Assembly: GCA_964453525.1 (NCBI GenBank) | Contig: CAYVOV010000005.1 | Coordinates: 1-64,000 of the forward strand | Direction: 5' to 3' | Source: CAYVOV01 sp964453525 | GTDB lineage: Bacteria > Chloroflexota > Dehalococcoidia > Dehalococcoidales > UBA2162 | DNA length: 64,000 nucleotides | Shown here: piece after piece, positions 28,401 to 36,547 of the stretch | How the letters are laid out: each line of letters opens with the position of its first letter | How positions within the stretch are numbered: position 1 is the first letter of the stretch | The notes under the pieces: generated by a model | The model's input: the letters and a program-made list of their open reading frames with translations, nothing else | Told to the model about the DNA's origin: nothing | The model's database searches: none | Made by a program: the position numbers and the translations under genes

Positions 28401-29023
28401 GTGGTGTCTGCAATGCCGTATGTCCCACCGGGTGCTTATCACTCAACCATTTTACCGACCAGCAAATCTTCTCCCAGATTGAAGCAGCGTATTCGGTACC
28501 GATAGAAGAATCCAAACCCAGGATTCTCGCCATCCTCTGTAACTGGTGTGGATATGCTGCTGCCGATTTGGCTGGAGTTTCTCGAATCCAGTACGCTTCC
28601 AATACCAGAGCTATAAGAGTCCTGTGCTCTGGCCGGATACATCATAAATTCATCTACGATGCCTTCTTGAAAGGAATGGATGCTGTCTTATTGGTCGGGT
28701 GTCATCCGGCGGATTGTCATTATATTTCAGGAGTCCAGCAGACGATGAAGACGGTCCCGGTGACCCAGAAAAACCTGAAAAATATGGGGATTGATCCATC
28801 AAGGTTACGACTGGAATTTGCGTCCGCTGCCGAAGGGGCCGCATTCGCTAAAATCATTAATGATTATACTACTGCCATAGCTGAATTGGGACATGTTGAG
28901 TTAACCGACGAGCAGAAAGAAAAGCTGCTGGAACTGAGAGAAAAGAAGACGCAACCAAAGAAAAAGAAAGGAAAAACGGAAAGTGTCACAGTCTCCGACG
29001 ATAGAGAAGATGCCTCTGCGTGA
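25454..29023 (+). CDS. hdrA: Selenocysteine-containing HdrA-like flavoprotein: HdrA-HdrA-ferredoxin-MvhD fusion (BamE-like)
   Basis: A single 1189-residue frame from GTG 25454 to the TGA at 29021-29023, if UGA at 25640-25642 (residue 63) is read as selenocysteine. The context is TMDCSL-U-ILGPKMADVGRHP; HdrA proteins have DCSxC-ILxPK here, with Cys or Sec. Order: FAD motif VIGGGISGVQAALDLA (about 12-27), Sec63, a ferredoxin region (CVGCRTCSTYC, about 112), a second FAD domain (LVLGGGLAGIQTALSLA, about 600-616), two [4Fe-4S] motifs (CIGCGLCERVC, CKGCGVCNAVC, about 950-995), and a C-terminal MvhD-like domain (CNWCGYAAADLAG, VLCSGRI, VGCHPADCHY). It is probably the bifurcating flavin hub for the BamB-like enzyme. 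The usual annotation would split it at the UGA. Confidence 0.85.
25643..25690 (+). promoter_or_regulatory. Bacterial SECIS-like hairpin downstream of the hdrA UGA codon
   Basis: Starting 20 nt after the UGA, GGATGTC (25663-25669) pairs with GGCATCC (25674-25680) around a GGTC loop (25670-25673). The loop carries the G-U that bacterial SECIS elements present to SelB (compare the AGGUCU loop of E. coli fdhF). The distance from UGA to loop (about 28 nt) is in the known range. It lies within the coding region, as bacterial SECIS elements do. Confidence 0.7.
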
Positions 29024-29564
29024 CAACGCATTCTCACGGAAGATTGCAGAGGAAGTTAAAAACCTGAATCGCTGTTACCAGTGTTCTATGTGCAGTGATG
29101 GTTGTCCGGTGGCTTATGCAATGGACTATTACCCTAATCAAATCATTCATCTGGTTCGGCTGGGACTGAAGGAGAAGGCACTGCAAAGCACAACCATCTG
29201 GCTCTGCGCTTCCTGTGAGACCTGTGCCACTCGCTGTCCCAATGAAATCGAAATTGTTCGCCTGATGGATGTGCTGCGGAGAGAATCTCTTGAGGAGGGC
29301 ATTAAAAGCCCGGTTAGCAATATATCCAAATTCCATGAGGTATTCGTGGAGCAAATCAGAAAAAGGGGGCGGGTGGATGAAGCGAGCCTCTTGCTTAACT
29401 ACGGACTGAAAACAGGCGACTTCCTTTCGTTAGAAAAAATGCGCGAAGAAGCCGGCCTAGGTCTACAAATGTTTCGCAAAGGTAAGCTAAAGCTTCCCTC
29501 AAGAAAAAGGTATGCCCCCAAAGCTGTCGGGGAAATCTTTAAAAAAGTTTTTTCCCATGTCTAA
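28983..29564 (+). CDS. hdrC: HdrC-like iron-sulfur protein
   Basis: A 193-aa protein with two [4Fe-4S] motifs, CYQCSMCSDGCP (about 34-45) and CASCETCATRCP (about 77-88), the HdrC pattern. GTG 28983 overlaps the hdrA-like end by 41 bp; ATG 29010 (14-bp overlap) is an alternative start. HdrC passes electrons from HdrA to HdrB. In Geobacter-type Bam complexes the HdrC and HdrB parts are fused in BamD; here they are separate. Confidence 0.87.
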   Translation: MSQSPTIEKMPLRDNAFSRKIAEEVKNLNRCYQCSMCSDGCPVAYAMDYYPNQIIHLVRLGLKEKALQSTTIWLCASCETCATRCPNEIEIVRLMDVLRRESLEEGIKSPVSNISKFHEVFVEQIRKRGRVDEASLLLNYGLKTGDFLSLEKMREEAGLGLQMFRKGKLKLPSRKRYAPKAVGEIFKKVFSHV

Positions 29565-29586
29565 CGCTTGAACAGAAGCTGATAGA

Positions 29587-30444
29587 ATGAAATTCGCATA
29601 TTATCCCGGGTGTACCGCAACGTCAACATCCATTGAATACGATGAGTCGGTCAGGGAAACCGCAAAATACCTGGGGATTGAACTGGGAGAGATTCCCGAC
29701 TGGACTTGCTGCGGAGCCAGCTCCGGACATGTTATCAACCATGAACTGGCATTAGCTCTGCCCAGCCGGAATCTGGCGCTGGCTAGCAGGATGTCCCTGG
29801 GTATTATTGCTCCTTGCCCCGCCTGCTCTCTTCGCCTTAAGAATGCCGAATTTGAACTTAAAAAAGACCCCGCACTCAAGACCATAATAGAAGAAGATAT
29901 CGGCATGAACCTGGAACTATCACATAAGACAAAGCATATCCTCGAGGTTTTATACCAGGATATCGGGACTGATGCTATTAAAGAAAAGGTTCAGAAACCT
30001 CTGGGAGGCCTTAAAGTTGTTACGTACTACGGATGTTATCTAGTTCGCCCACCTGAGGTTACACGTTTTGATGATCCGGAGAATCCAACGATAATGGATA
30101 AAATAATGGAAGCCTTGGGTGCGGAAGTAATCAACTGGTCTTATAAAGTAGACTGCTGCGGAGGCTCGTTATCAATAGCCGCTCCTGAGATTGTTGAGAA
30201 ATTGTCCGGTAAGATTGTGAATGCCGCCTCCGAAGCAGGGGCTGATGCTATCGTTACCGCCTGCGGCATTTGTCAGGCAAATTTGGATATACGCCAGCCA
30301 AAAGACAGCGGTTCCCAACCGATGCCCATCTTCTATTTCAGCGAGTTAACTGCCCTGGCATTTGGAAGTTCAAATATAAAAGAATGGTTGGCAAAGCATT
30401 TTGTAGACCCGTCAGATTTACTGGAAAGACTGAGGTTGCTGTAG
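29587..30444 (+). CDS. hdrB: HdrB-like CCG-domain subunit
   Basis: A 285-aa protein with two CCG (Cys-rich) domains. Domain 1 has YYPGCTAT (about 5) and WTCCGASSGH (about 37); domain 2 has YYGCYLVRPP (about 147), DCCGGSLSI (about 190) and CGICQANL (about 225). These are the ligands of the non-cubane [4Fe-4S] clusters that reduce disulfides in HdrB. The gene starts 22 bp after hdrC and closes the operon. In this context it probably serves as an electron-transfer or partner-docking subunit rather than a CoM-S-S-CoB reductase. Confidence 0.87.
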   Translation: MKFAYYPGCTATSTSIEYDESVRETAKYLGIELGEIPDWTCCGASSGHVINHELALALPSRNLALASRMSLGIIAPCPACSLRLKNAEFELKKDPALKTIIEEDIGMNLELSHKTKHILEVLYQDIGTDAIKEKVQKPLGGLKVVTYYGCYLVRPPEVTRFDDPENPTIMDKIMEALGAEVINWSYKVDCCGGSLSIAAPEIVEKLSGKIVNAASEAGADAIVTACGICQANLDIRQPKDSGSQPMPIFYFSELTALAFGSSNIKEWLAKHFVDPSDLLERLRLL

Positions 30445-30486
30445 AGTTCAGGCCTATAGTGAATTGAGCAATAGGACGGTCAAACT

Positions 30487-30657
30487 GTGGTGCTATACGA
30501 ATATACGCACCGGTTGAAATATTGTCGAGAATGCGGCCAACGTTATAAAACAAGCTCTGGAAGGCGTTGGCAATATAATCAGGTGTGTCCCGATAGTGCA
30601 AGGAATAATCTACCACCAGTTCCTGAGACTATCTTTACCGTGGCAACCATTTCCTGA
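30487..30657 (+). CDS. Possible small zinc-ribbon-like protein (doubtful)
   Basis: A 56-codon frame from GTG 30487 containing KYCRECGQRYKTSSG, a CxxC knuckle, with a later VCP. Only one clear cysteine pair is present. A weak AGGACGG precedes it. It fills most of the gap between hdrB and the convergent CoA-transferase gene. It may be a remnant. Confidence 0.25.
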   Translation: MVLYEYTHRLKYCRECGQRYKTSSGRRWQYNQVCPDSARNNLPPVPETIFTVATIS

Positions 30658-30672
30658 GAATGCCGAATGAAC

Positions 30673-31893
30673 TTATAAAATCGCCCCTTGCCGTTTTAAC
30701 CGGACAATGTCTTCCTCGCTATAGCCCATGTCATTAAGGATAAATTCATTGTCCTGCCCTATCTTGGGAGCAGGAGTTCTTACTGAAGCCGGATTCTGGT
30801 GGAACTTAACCGGGGTGGCTACTACCTTTACCTGTCCAGCAGGATGAGGTAAATCAACAAAGAAGTTATTGGCCAGGGCTTGCGGGTCGTTGATGACTTC
30901 AGAAGTGCTTTGAACCCGCGAGTAGATTAGGTCGTATTCTCTACAACGTTCATCCCACTCTTTTTGTGTCCTGGTGGCAAGGACCTCATCTATGATGCGA
31001 ATCAACTCTTCACAATTTTGTCCCCGTGCCTCCGCAGTGTTGAACCGGGGGTCGTTCTCTAGTTCCGGTCTCTCTATAGCCCTGCAAAAAGCAGGCCATG
31101 AAGGATCGGGCTGAATCATCGATAGCTGTAACCATCGGTCATCGCTGGTGCGGTAGACATTATATAGCGGATTCTGTGCCCTTGTACGGTTGCCTTTAGG
31201 CATTGGTGTACCCACTAAATCATTCTGAATAATTAAAGCCATGCTCCATACACCAGAATGAAATAGAGAAACCTCCAGCTTTTGCCCCTCGCCCGTCTTT
31301 TCTCTGTGAAACAGGGCAGCCATTATGCCGGAAAGAAGTTGAGGGGCGGCCATCCCCCTGTCTATCATACCTGCCGGTAGTCTGGATGGAATACTTCCTG
31401 GTTCACCTATCGAATACTGCATTCCTGAACGAGCCCACCCCGCCGCATGGTCAAAGCCCCGCTGGTCGCAATCCGGTCCTGCCGTCCCATAACCGCTAAT
31501 GGTTGCATAGATAAGGCCTGGATTAATTTTACTGAGGGTGTCATAATCCGCTTTAAGATTCTTGAGGGCACCTGATTCATAGTTAGACGTAAAAATATCA
31601 GCCTTCTCGATAAGCTTGTAGAGGATTTCTCTACCCGGCACTGTTTTTAAGTTTATCGCCATACTCTTCTTATTCCGGTTAAGTAGTTGGAATGACCATG
31701 TAATATCGCTACTACCGGGTTCTATTGACGGACTCGTACCGTGAGTTCTCGTTGTCCACCGGAACATGTCTCCTGTTGGGGGTTCTATCTTGATTACCTC
31801 AGCTCCCCAATCGGCCATCCAGAGAGTAGCCACTGGAATGGCTTCCATGTGTTCCATTGAAACTACCCTTAGACCTTCGAGCACGCCCGACAT
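30673..31893 (-). CDS. CaiB/BaiF family (class III) CoA-transferase
   Basis: A 406-aa member of the formyl-CoA transferase family. Recognisable blocks: LRVVSMEHMEAIPVATLWMADWGAEVIKIEPP (here quoted in parts: GLRVVSME and GAEVIKIEPPTGD, N-terminal nucleotide/CoA region), LLNRNKKSMAINLKT, and GYGTAGPDCDQRGFDHAAG (about 135-153), which contains the catalytic aspartate region. It would move CoA between a donor and a carboxylic acid, which fits activation of the acid used by the BamB-like pathway. It is transcribed convergently to hdrB. Confidence 0.88.
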   Translation of the reverse strand: MSGVLEGLRVVSMEHMEAIPVATLWMADWGAEVIKIEPPTGDMFRWTTRTHGTSPSIEPGSSDITWSFQLLNRNKKSMAINLKTVPGREILYKLIEKADIFTSNYESGALKNLKADYDTLSKINPGLIYATISGYGTAGPDCDQRGFDHAAGWARSGMQYSIGEPGSIPSRLPAGMIDRGMAAPQLLSGIMAALFHREKTGEGQKLEVSLFHSGVWSMALIIQNDLVGTPMPKGNRTRAQNPLYNVYRTSDDRWLQLSMIQPDPSWPAFCRAIERPELENDPRFNTAEARGQNCEELIRIIDEVLATRTQKEWDERCREYDLIYSRVQSTSEVINDPQALANNFFVDLPHPAGQVKVVATPVKFHQNPASVRTPAPKIGQDNEFILNDMGYSEEDIVRLKRQGAIL

Positions 31894-32448
31894 TTTGTCT
31901 CCTCCTTAGTTAGCGATTATTTGCCGCTGGCAAGTATAAACCGTCATTTTTATTGTTGCGACTCCCTGAACACATGGTGCTACTTGCATTTGTTTGTTTT
32001 TCCTTACGATACTGGCACATATACCCAGAATTACCAAAAACCAAGCCGTATCCAAAGAAAGGCATCTTCCCTGTTATTATTCATTTTAAAGATATTACAA
32101 GGAAGTTATTCAAAAATGCAAATAGAACCTGTACCAGAGGGTACTGTTCAAAAGTTGTTTGTTTTCGGCTCATCTGGAGAAAGTCTGCAACCCTACCCCC
32201 CTTGTCAAGCGAGGACATAGAGGTCGTTAAATAGCTCAGTTATAAGAGCTAGGAAACCTTTAAGATAGACCGCGAGGGCATTACTCTCAGGCTAAACCGA
32301 ATGAGGGTGATTAGTCGTGGGCAATGAAAGGTGCAAAGAAGAAGGTTTAGTTTCCTTCCATGCAGTTTCCTAACTCTCTTGATTACAGCCTTTTTGCCCG
32401 CTTTTTAATTGATTCACGGATTAAGTCTTGGGTAAGACCTCATACGTG
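31894..32448. other. Gene-free region between CoA-transferase and the first substrate-binding protein leader
   Basis: No convincing coding sequence on either strand. It holds the divergent upstream region of the CoA-transferase gene and an AT-rich tract. A GGTACTGTTC segment at 32141 weakly resembles the end of the MITE-like repeat seen at 50.7 and 57.3 kb. Confidence 0.4.
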
Positions 32449-32477
32449 TTGACAACTCAATGGGCTAAGAGTATACT
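32449..32477 (+). promoter_or_regulatory. Promoter of substrate-binding protein gene 1
   Basis: TTGACA (32449-32454), a 17-bp spacer and TATACT (32472-32477), 446 bp upstream of the start codon. The same promoter layout recurs at 51048-51076 and 53457-53485. Confidence 0.65.
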
Positions 32478-32548
32478 ACAGTGTTTCACGTGATTTTTAA
32501 TGGCTGATAAGCCTTCCGGTACTAGTCTGGAGTTATAGGGATGAAATG

Positions 32549-32597
32549 AAGGGCGTAAGCAACCTTAAAAATATTGGGCTGACTGTTGCCCTTTTTT
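32549..32597 (+). terminator. Early terminator-like hairpin in leader 1
   Basis: AAGGG...GCAAC pairs with GTTGCCCTT and is followed by a run of T. It lies about 70 nt after the promoter and well before the gene, so it could act as an attenuator or end a short RNA. Equivalent hairpins occur in leaders 2 and 3. Confidence 0.55.
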
Positions 32598-32693
32598 GTT
32601 TTAATAGTGACATGTCACCGCGTAGTTTCAGAAGTAGTATAAAACAATATATGAGAGTATGTAGGGAGAAAGGAGAGTAACCTGAAGAGAAAC

Positions 32694-32790
32694 GGCCTTG
32701 CTAGAGGGAATCAGGCAGCCTTGTCAATATAAATTGTCACAAACCTCCTGTGACCTGAGCCTTGGAGTAAGCTGGCTTAGTGGCAAGTCC
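32694..32790 (+). ncRNA. Conserved structured leader RNA, copy 1 (unassigned class)
   Basis: A closing stem (GGCCTTGC with GGCAAGTCC) encloses GAGGGAATCAGG, a variable loop and CCTGTGACCTGAGCC-TTGGAG. These boxes match copies 2 and 3 (GGGGGAACCAGG; CCCGTGACTGGAGCC-CTGGAG) although the surrounding sequence has diverged. That conservation points to a selected RNA structure. Confidence 0.5.
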
Positions 32791-32922
32791 AGCAAGAGAG
32801 GTGGATCCTGATATCAGGTGACTTAGATGCCGAAAAATATTAATTTGAATGTCCGAGGACTTTTGCGAGGATTAATTTAGTTAGAACAGGTTTGTCAAAT
32901 CGAGGAAGGAGGTTAAATAAAA

Positions 32923-34713
32923 ATGTTAAAAAAGACTCTTTGGTTAGTGGTGAGCTGCCTGATGGTGCTGTCCTTGGTGATGGCATCCTGCACACCGGCA
33001 GCTGAAGAGGAGGAGGAAGAAGAGGTAATAATAGGAGAGGAGGAGGAAGAGGAAGAGGAGGAAGAGGAGGAAGAGGGGCTATTGCCTCCGGAAGTACCAA
33101 AATATGGCGGCACCCTAACGAGGGTAGAAGCTCGCGACCTTACAAACTGGGATGTGACTGTCCAGCTGCGCGTATTGGGCGGGGCCTACGCCCCAATTTA
33201 TGGAACATTACTAGCTGAAGACTGGACGAAGGGAGAGGCAGGCACCGGTGATGTCACTTGGACTCAGTGGGGGCATTTTGGCCTTATTAATTTGTTAACG
33301 GGTGAGCTGGCTGAAAGCTGGGAGACGCCCGATGACGAAACCATCATCTTTCATATCCGTCCCGGGTGTTACTGGCAGAATATTCCGCCGGTAAATGGCA
33401 GGGAGTTTACCGCCGAGGATGCTGTGTTTAACGAAGAGCGGACCTGGAATGCTCCTAAGAGTTATCACAAAATCAGTTATAGGGGAGAAGAAAGACCTAC
33501 ATCTTTTAAGGCTCTTGACAAATATACGCTTGAAATCAAGTGTCCGGCATCCAGGCAAGGGCAAATTCTATTGGAATCTAGTCTTGCTATGGAAATGTAT
33601 CCGCCGGAAGCGGTAGAGCAATATGGAGACATGCAGGACTGGAGGCATTCTTGCGGGACAGGTCCATTTATGATAAAAGATGTAGTTCCCGGCAGTAGCA
33701 TAACCTATGTAAGGAACCCAAACTTCTGGCTGCATGACCCGCTTCACCCGGAGAACCAGTTACCCTATATAGACACCTACAAGGTGCTTACTATAACTGA
33801 CGCATCTACCCGACTAGCGGCGTTTCGGGCAGGCAAGATTGATGTGCTTGACCGGAATCGTGTTAGCCTGGATGACTTTGAATTATTGCTAGAAGCTTAT
33901 CCTAACACAAAATATATAAAGTGTCTGAGTATGTCCAGTATGCCTCAAGCGAGGCTAGACAAGCCAGAGCTACCTTTCAATGACGTGAGGGTTCGGCGGG
34001 CAATGAACATGGCTATAGACAGGCAATCGCTAGTAGACGACTATTACAAGGGCGAGACCACAGTATTCAGTAGCTTCTGGCCGCCTGCCGTAGAATATGA
34101 GCCGTTTAACACCCCTTGGGAGGAACAGAGCGAGACCGTCAAGGAGCAATTTACCCTTAACCCGCAGAAGGCGAAGCAGCTCCTGGCTGAGGCAGGTTAT
34201 CCCGATGGCTTTAAGACAAAGATTGATTGCGACATATCACAGGTGGACTTCGTATCAATAATCAGAGAGAACCTCCTTGCTATTGGTGTTGATATGGAGA
34301 TAAACCCGCTGGAAGCGGGTGTGTTTCAGAGTATTCGGAGGGGCAGGAACCACGAAGAGATGATAATGAGCAGCTGCGGTGCCCCTGTGCCTCACAAATT
34401 ACCTTTTGCCCGCAAGGAGCATCTGGACAATGCTGCATTCTACGAAACCGCGGCTACCAGGGAAGCCTGGAACACGATGATGAAGTACTACGGAAAGAAC
34501 GATGAAATGTTTTCCAAAACGCTCAAGGACGTCACCCTGATTGCTCTTGAGGACGCCATCGCGATATACCTTCCGGCAGTACCTGAATACACCGTGTGGC
34601 AGCCGTGGTTACAGAATTACCATGGTGAGAGGACTGACGGCGATGGTTCAGTACCTTTCTTCTGTCAGTACCATTGGGTAGACCAGGCACTGAAGAGATC
34701 CATGGGATACTAA
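32923..34713 (+). CDS. Extracellular solute-binding lipoprotein, family 5 (paralogue 1)
   Basis: A 596-aa ABC-type oligopeptide/SBP_bac_5 binding protein. The lipoprotein signal ends at the lipobox MASC (Cys 23), followed by a poly-Glu linker (7 Glu, VIIG, then 13 Glu) and the binding domain (KYGGTL..., AESWETPDDETIIFHIRPG, NGREFTAEDAV, FNDVRVRRAMNMAIDRQ, KAKQLLAEAGYPDGFKTK). No permease or ATPase gene is nearby, so it is an orphan receptor. ATG 32923 is 10 nt after GGAGG. Two paralogues lie at 51.5 and 53.9 kb. The ligand is unknown. Confidence 0.88.
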   Translation: MLKKTLWLVVSCLMVLSLVMASCTPAAEEEEEEEVIIGEEEEEEEEEEEEEGLLPPEVPKYGGTLTRVEARDLTNWDVTVQLRVLGGAYAPIYGTLLAEDWTKGEAGTGDVTWTQWGHFGLINLLTGELAESWETPDDETIIFHIRPGCYWQNIPPVNGREFTAEDAVFNEERTWNAPKSYHKISYRGEERPTSFKALDKYTLEIKCPASRQGQILLESSLAMEMYPPEAVEQYGDMQDWRHSCGTGPFMIKDVVPGSSITYVRNPNFWLHDPLHPENQLPYIDTYKVLTITDASTRLAAFRAGKIDVLDRNRVSLDDFELLLEAYPNTKYIKCLSMSSMPQARLDKPELPFNDVRVRRAMNMAIDRQSLVDDYYKGETTVFSSFWPPAVEYEPFNTPWEEQSETVKEQFTLNPQKAKQLLAEAGYPDGFKTKIDCDISQVDFVSIIRENLLAIGVDMEINPLEAGVFQSIRRGRNHEEMIMSSCGAPVPHKLPFARKEHLDNAAFYETAATREAWNTMMKYYGKNDEMFSKTLKDVTLIALEDAIAIYLPAVPEYTVWQPWLQNYHGERTDGDGSVPFFCQYHWVDQALKRSMGY

Positions 34714-34755
34714 GCCTGAGATAGAGTTAAATATCAGGTTCTAGGCTATATTGAA

Positions 34756-34794
34756 GGTAGCACCTTCCCTGCTTCCCTCTGGGAAGGTGCTACC
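34756..34794 (+). terminator. Strong hairpin after substrate-binding protein 1
   Basis: A perfect 14-bp stem (GGTAGCACCTTCCC and its complement) with an 11-nt loop, 42 bp after the stop codon. There is no U-tract, so it may stabilise the 3' end rather than terminate on its own. The rest of the gap to 35269 shows no gene I can support; 34840-34960 has a short open stretch of unclear origin. Confidence 0.55.
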
Positions 34795-35269
34795 TGGTAT
34801 GGATTCTGAGCCAGGAATAGAGACCCGCAGAATTAAACGGCCTCATTAAAAAAAGAAGCGAAGCTGAGGTGGGCAGTTATCAAAGCAGTTCCCCACGCTA
34901 TCAAGAGCGTCCCGACGATTTATACCTGCTATGAAAGACTGAGGATGGAGAGAGGGCAATAATGCCGCCTAAGTTGCTACTGCCCGAAAGTTGTTGACGA
35001 TTATCTATCGTTGTTTTAAGTCAAGGGAGGTTCTTTGAGAAAGGGAATGCCGGTCTGAATAAGAATCCAATCCCGACTTCCTTATTTTCTCCTGGCTGAT
35101 GCTCAGGCATCAAGCTCTTGAGAAAGGTTAGGGAGCTGGGAGTGGAGGTTACTGTGTGAAGGTTTTATCTGGATGGATAGGAGGATGGTCTTAAAAGGAA
35201 ATTACACCTTGAGGGAACTGAAAAAGGTCGAAAAAAATTGCACTACGCTTTCATAGGAAGGAGAAAAAC

Positions 35270-35974
35270 ATGGAGGATGCCTTAGAGTTTCTCTACAGCA
35301 GGAGGAGTATCAGGAGATATACCGATGAACCGGTGCCGGATGAGTTGATTCTCAGGATACTGGAAGCGGGACGATGGTCACCCACTGCCGGTGATAAAAA
35401 TCCGTGGAGAATGATTGTCATCAGAGGCGAAAATAAGGAAAAGCTTGAAAAAATGATGACGAGGCGCATGATACCCGGTATGGTAGGCAGGGATGACAGA
35501 GCAGACGACATGCAAGCCGCCGTTGGCCATATCGAAGACCCTGGGAAGAGGGAAAGGTTTCTTGCAGCTCTAAAACGATTATATAGGTCGGGAGGGGCTG
35601 CAACCATGGGGTTCAAAGCACCTGTTATGATGGTGATGCTGGGTCATCTGGGGGGAGCCGCCTGGGAGGACGTGCCGGCCTGCATAGAAAATATGTTGCT
35701 GGAGGCGCATTCCCTGGGTCTGGGTTGCTGCTGGTATCCCATAGAGTTAAATGAAAGGAATGGCTACGAGTGGAAAAAGATACTGAAAGTACCGGGAATA
35801 GCAGAGTATGCTGCAGTAGCCTGGTTCTCGATTGGTTGGCCTGCTGAGAGTCCAAAACCAAGGCCGAGGAAACCTCTTGAGGAAGTGGTTTACTGGGAAG
35901 AGTTCGGTAATACCAGGAAGCTGCCAGAGATACCGTTAACCGGAAAATATGAAATACAATTACCAAAAAAGTAG
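35270..35974 (+). CDS. Nitroreductase family protein
   Basis: A 234-aa FMN-dependent nitroreductase-fold protein. The N-terminal FMN-phosphate motif is SRRSIRRYTDEPVPDE (about 9-24), with the following RWSPTAGDKNPWRMIVI block; near the C-terminus are the GLGCCWYP and FSIGWPAESPKP segments typical of the family. The FMN loop is intact. ATG 35270 follows GAAGGAG. It heads a four-gene set (nitroreductase, unknown, amidohydrolase, ferredoxin). Members reduce nitro groups, quinones or enoyl-type bonds; the role here is inferred to be catabolic. Confidence 0.88.
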   Translation: MEDALEFLYSRRSIRRYTDEPVPDELILRILEAGRWSPTAGDKNPWRMIVIRGENKEKLEKMMTRRMIPGMVGRDDRADDMQAAVGHIEDPGKRERFLAALKRLYRSGGAATMGFKAPVMMVMLGHLGGAAWEDVPACIENMLLEAHSLGLGCCWYPIELNERNGYEWKKILKVPGIAEYAAVAWFSIGWPAESPKPRPRKPLEEVVYWEEFGNTRKLPEIPLTGKYEIQLPKK

Positions 35975-35986
35975 CGGAGGTGCCAG

Positions 35987-36514
35987 TTGGAAAACAGTAA
36001 GACAGATACTCTTGTGTCATATTTCAATGACTTGATGGCCAGGCATGACGAACGTCTCGTGGTGCTGACCGGCCGAACCGAATACTGGAGATTTTCGTTC
36101 GATTTTCCAGGTGTAGACTTCATACGCTCCCGGAAGATTGAAGGAGAGACCCTGGAAGAGATGCTGGATAGCAGCATCAAAGAAATGACCGATGCTGGCA
36201 TTGTTAAGAATATTACGTATTCCATAGACACATTAGGCAAAGGCGTTCAGTCATTTGCAGTCAGCGTCAGCGGTTGTGTTCATCTTCCCAAAGAAGCCAA
36301 GCTAATGGAGGATGGCGTGACCCCGTTTATATGTCCCATAGGGAATATGCTCACGGCCGTAATACTGGAAAACGCGAACTACGAAGTAGGTTCGGCTGGA
36401 TTAGGCGGTGGAATGGGAGGAACAAAAACAGATGCCATTAATGTGGAGAAAAAGGAATGTACTCTGAGAGGCAGGCTGTGTAAGAACATAGATGAAGTAG
36501 AACTGCCAGAGTAG
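35987..36514 (+). CDS. Conserved-looking protein with four cysteines, unknown function
   Basis: A 175-aa soluble protein with a TTG start at 35987, 6 nt after GGAGGTG. Cysteines occur in SVSGCVHLPKE, FICPIGN, KKECTL and GRLCKN, spaced in a way that could bind a cluster or metal; a glycine-rich GLGGGMGGTKTDA segment lies between the second and third. It is tightly placed, 12 bp after the nitroreductase and 33 bp before the amidohydrolase, so it is probably part of the same pathway. I do not recognise the family. Confidence 0.6.
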   Translation: MENSKTDTLVSYFNDLMARHDERLVVLTGRTEYWRFSFDFPGVDFIRSRKIEGETLEEMLDSSIKEMTDAGIVKNITYSIDTLGKGVQSFAVSVSGCVHLPKEAKLMEDGVTPFICPIGNMLTAVILENANYEVGSAGLGGGMGGTKTDAINVEKKECTLRGRLCKNIDEVELPE

Positions 36515-36547
36515 AATAAATTACACTATTTATAGAAGGAGGCTGTC

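Noticed and set aside
31921..32234. Two overlapping plus-strand frames of 93-99 codons
   Set aside because: Low-complexity composition, no ribosome-binding site and no resemblance to proteins; both sit in an AT-rich intergenic region.
32840..33113. Proline- and serine-rich frames antisense to the start of substrate-binding protein 1
   Set aside because: They are the complement of the GAG/GAA repeats encoding the poly-Glu linker; the same artefact appears at 51402-51656 and 53868-54071.
34840..34960. Short open stretch (KKEAKLRWAVIKAVPHAI...) after substrate-binding protein 1, possibly a transposase remnant
   Set aside because: It has no start codon context and I cannot tie it to a known transposase family.
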